DNA of 45,681 nucleotides, taken from the NCBI GenBank assembly GCA_018302545.1, contig JAGVZM010000006.1, positions 1 to 45,681 of the forward strand, given 5' to 3'. This document shows positions 45,070 through 45,681 of the stretch, one piece after another. The stretch is from Candidatus Woesearchaeota archaeon. Lineage in GTDB: Archaea; Nanobdellota; Nanobdellia; SCGC-AAA011-G17; GW2011-AR18. Below the pieces are notes generated by a model. That model was not told where the DNA came from. It saw only the letters and a program-made list of their open reading frames with translations, and made no database searches. Position numbers and translations under genes: made by a program. Position 1 is the first letter of the stretch, and each line of letters starts with the position of its first letter.

Positions 45070-45321
45070 ATGCAAGAAAATAATATTAAAGAAGATATTT
45101 ATACTAAAGAAGGAAGACGCGAGCTTGAAGAAGAAGACCAGATTGTTGAAGATGAAGAAGGTTTTATGGAAGGTTATGAACAGGGAGAGGTTCTTTCTAA
45201 GTGTGCTAATTGTGGAAAAGTTTTGATTGATGAAAAATTTGTTGAAGAAGAATTTAATGGAGAGCTTTTTAGGTTTTGTAGTAATGAATGTGCGAACTCT
45301 TTTGAAGTTGGAAAAAAGTAG
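45070..45321 (+). CDS. Small zinc-finger (TRASH/YHS-like) protein
   Basis: 83 residues. The acidic N-terminus (EEEDQIVEDEEGFMEGYEQ) precedes a treble-clef-type finger: CANCGKVLIDEKF, then ELFRFCSNECANSFEVGKK. The four cysteines C-x2-C...C-x3-C fit YHS/TRASH or MYM-type fingers that bind metal ions or proteins. It follows serS after 25 bases, probably co-transcribed. Function unknown. Confidence 0.65.
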   Translation: MQENNIKEDIYTKEGRRELEEEDQIVEDEEGFMEGYEQGEVLSKCANCGKVLIDEKFVEEEFNGELFRFCSNECANSFEVGKK

Positions 45322-45436
45322 AAAGAAATAAGTAATTATTTTATAGAATTTCTTTTGTGAATTTTATTAACTAAGAATATATCTGACAAAACAGATTTGT
45401 AATCATAAAATCTATTCTTGTTGTCCAGAGTCTTTC

Positions 45437-45681
45437 TTACCTTAACTTTTTCTCTAATTCACCGAAAGCTCTTTCCCAAAATTCAGGGCTTGCTTTATCA
45501 TCTTCTCTGTTTGGTCCACAATCTACTAATCTCCAACCTTTGCTTGAAGCATAATCTTGTATTGGTTGAGTTAATACATCATGATGATATGTTGAAGTCG
45601 CTAAAATTAAGGGTAAACCTAACTCATCAGCTTTTTCAGCAACTAATAATCCTAGAGGTTGATTTGCTTCTGACTCTTCCA
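45437..45681 (-). CDS. C-terminal part of a possible receiver-like protein, 5' part off the window
   Basis: 80 complete codons from the right edge to TAA at 45437-45439. The sequence has GLLVAEKADELGLPLILATSTYHHD, then DYASSKGWRLVDCG and a helical end WERAFGELEKKLR. A strand ending ATST followed by a helix and WRLVDC could be strands 4 and 5 of a receiver/Rossmann-like domain, as in the genes at 22324 and 23500. No catalytic residues are visible. Fold suggestion is tentative. Confidence 0.5.
   Translation of the reverse strand, partial: EESEANQPLGLLVAEKADELGLPLILATSTYHHDVLTQPIQDYASSKGWRLVDCGPNREDDKASPEFWERAFGELEKKLR

Overview
The window looks like the chromosome of a small-genome DPANN archaeon, most probably of the Woesearchaeota/Pacearchaeota kind. 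The sequence is very AT-rich and its core genes are archaeal: Orc1/Cdc6, both subunits of the archaea-specific polymerase D, the membrane-anchored archaeal Lon, a proteasome-activating nucleotidase, a Hef-type helicase and ERCC4 nuclease, an archaeal TctA-like permease, PRC-barrel proteins and TraB. Many genes have a TATA-like box about 20-27 bases before the start codon and no leader. Internal operon genes sometimes have GGAGG-type ribosome binding sites. The lineage is inferred from gene content, not from a marker tree.

Layout. 1-4484 (minus) is a type II/IV secretion ATPase that runs off the left edge. It carries two large LAGLIDADG inteins, one complete and one partial, in its nucleotide-binding core. 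Divergent from it are two coiled-coil proteins (4540-5502). Next come three tandem, related membrane proteins (5503-7172, minus), a PRC-barrel protein, a TraB-like protein, a lipoprotein and an S2P-like membrane protein that has lost its zinc-binding histidines. 9607-15186 encodes a giant (1859 aa) cell-surface protein made mostly of four-cysteine/one-tryptophan modules.

15.2-24.1 kb is accessory in character. It has a diverged RNase HII-like protein, a Vsr/DUF559-like fragment, a serine recombinase, several unrecognised genes, two coiled-coil plus winged-helix proteins, two diverged receiver-like proteins, and wide gaps. The gaps hold dispersed 17-bp palindromes, a cluster of GTTCGGT boxes around a perfect 12-bp palindrome, and an 18-bp inverted repeat. 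One winged-helix gene contains tetranucleotide tracts that could make it phase-variable.

24.1-45.7 kb is mainly housekeeping. It holds Lon and PRC-barrel, then an AT-rich candidate replication origin followed by a replication operon (cdc6, DP1, DP2). DP2 is interrupted by one in-frame TAA in an otherwise intact frame. After it come a TctA-like permease, a helical-repeat protein, a membrane-anchored OB-fold protein, PAN, an RNA 2',3'-cyclic phosphodiesterase, aspartate carbamoyltransferase, a beta-helix lipoprotein and a Cys-rich lipoprotein. The segment ends with a split Hef (separate nuclease and helicase genes), a winged-helix regulator, a DUF457-type membrane hydrolase, seryl-tRNA synthetase, a zinc-finger protein and a partial gene at the right edge. 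No tRNA, rRNA or CRISPR array was seen.

The strongest points for a second look are the doubly intein-invaded secretion ATPase, the interrupted DP2, the giant Cys/Trp repeat protein, the possible phase-variable DNA-binding protein with neighbouring iteron-like repeats, and the RNase HII-like protein.
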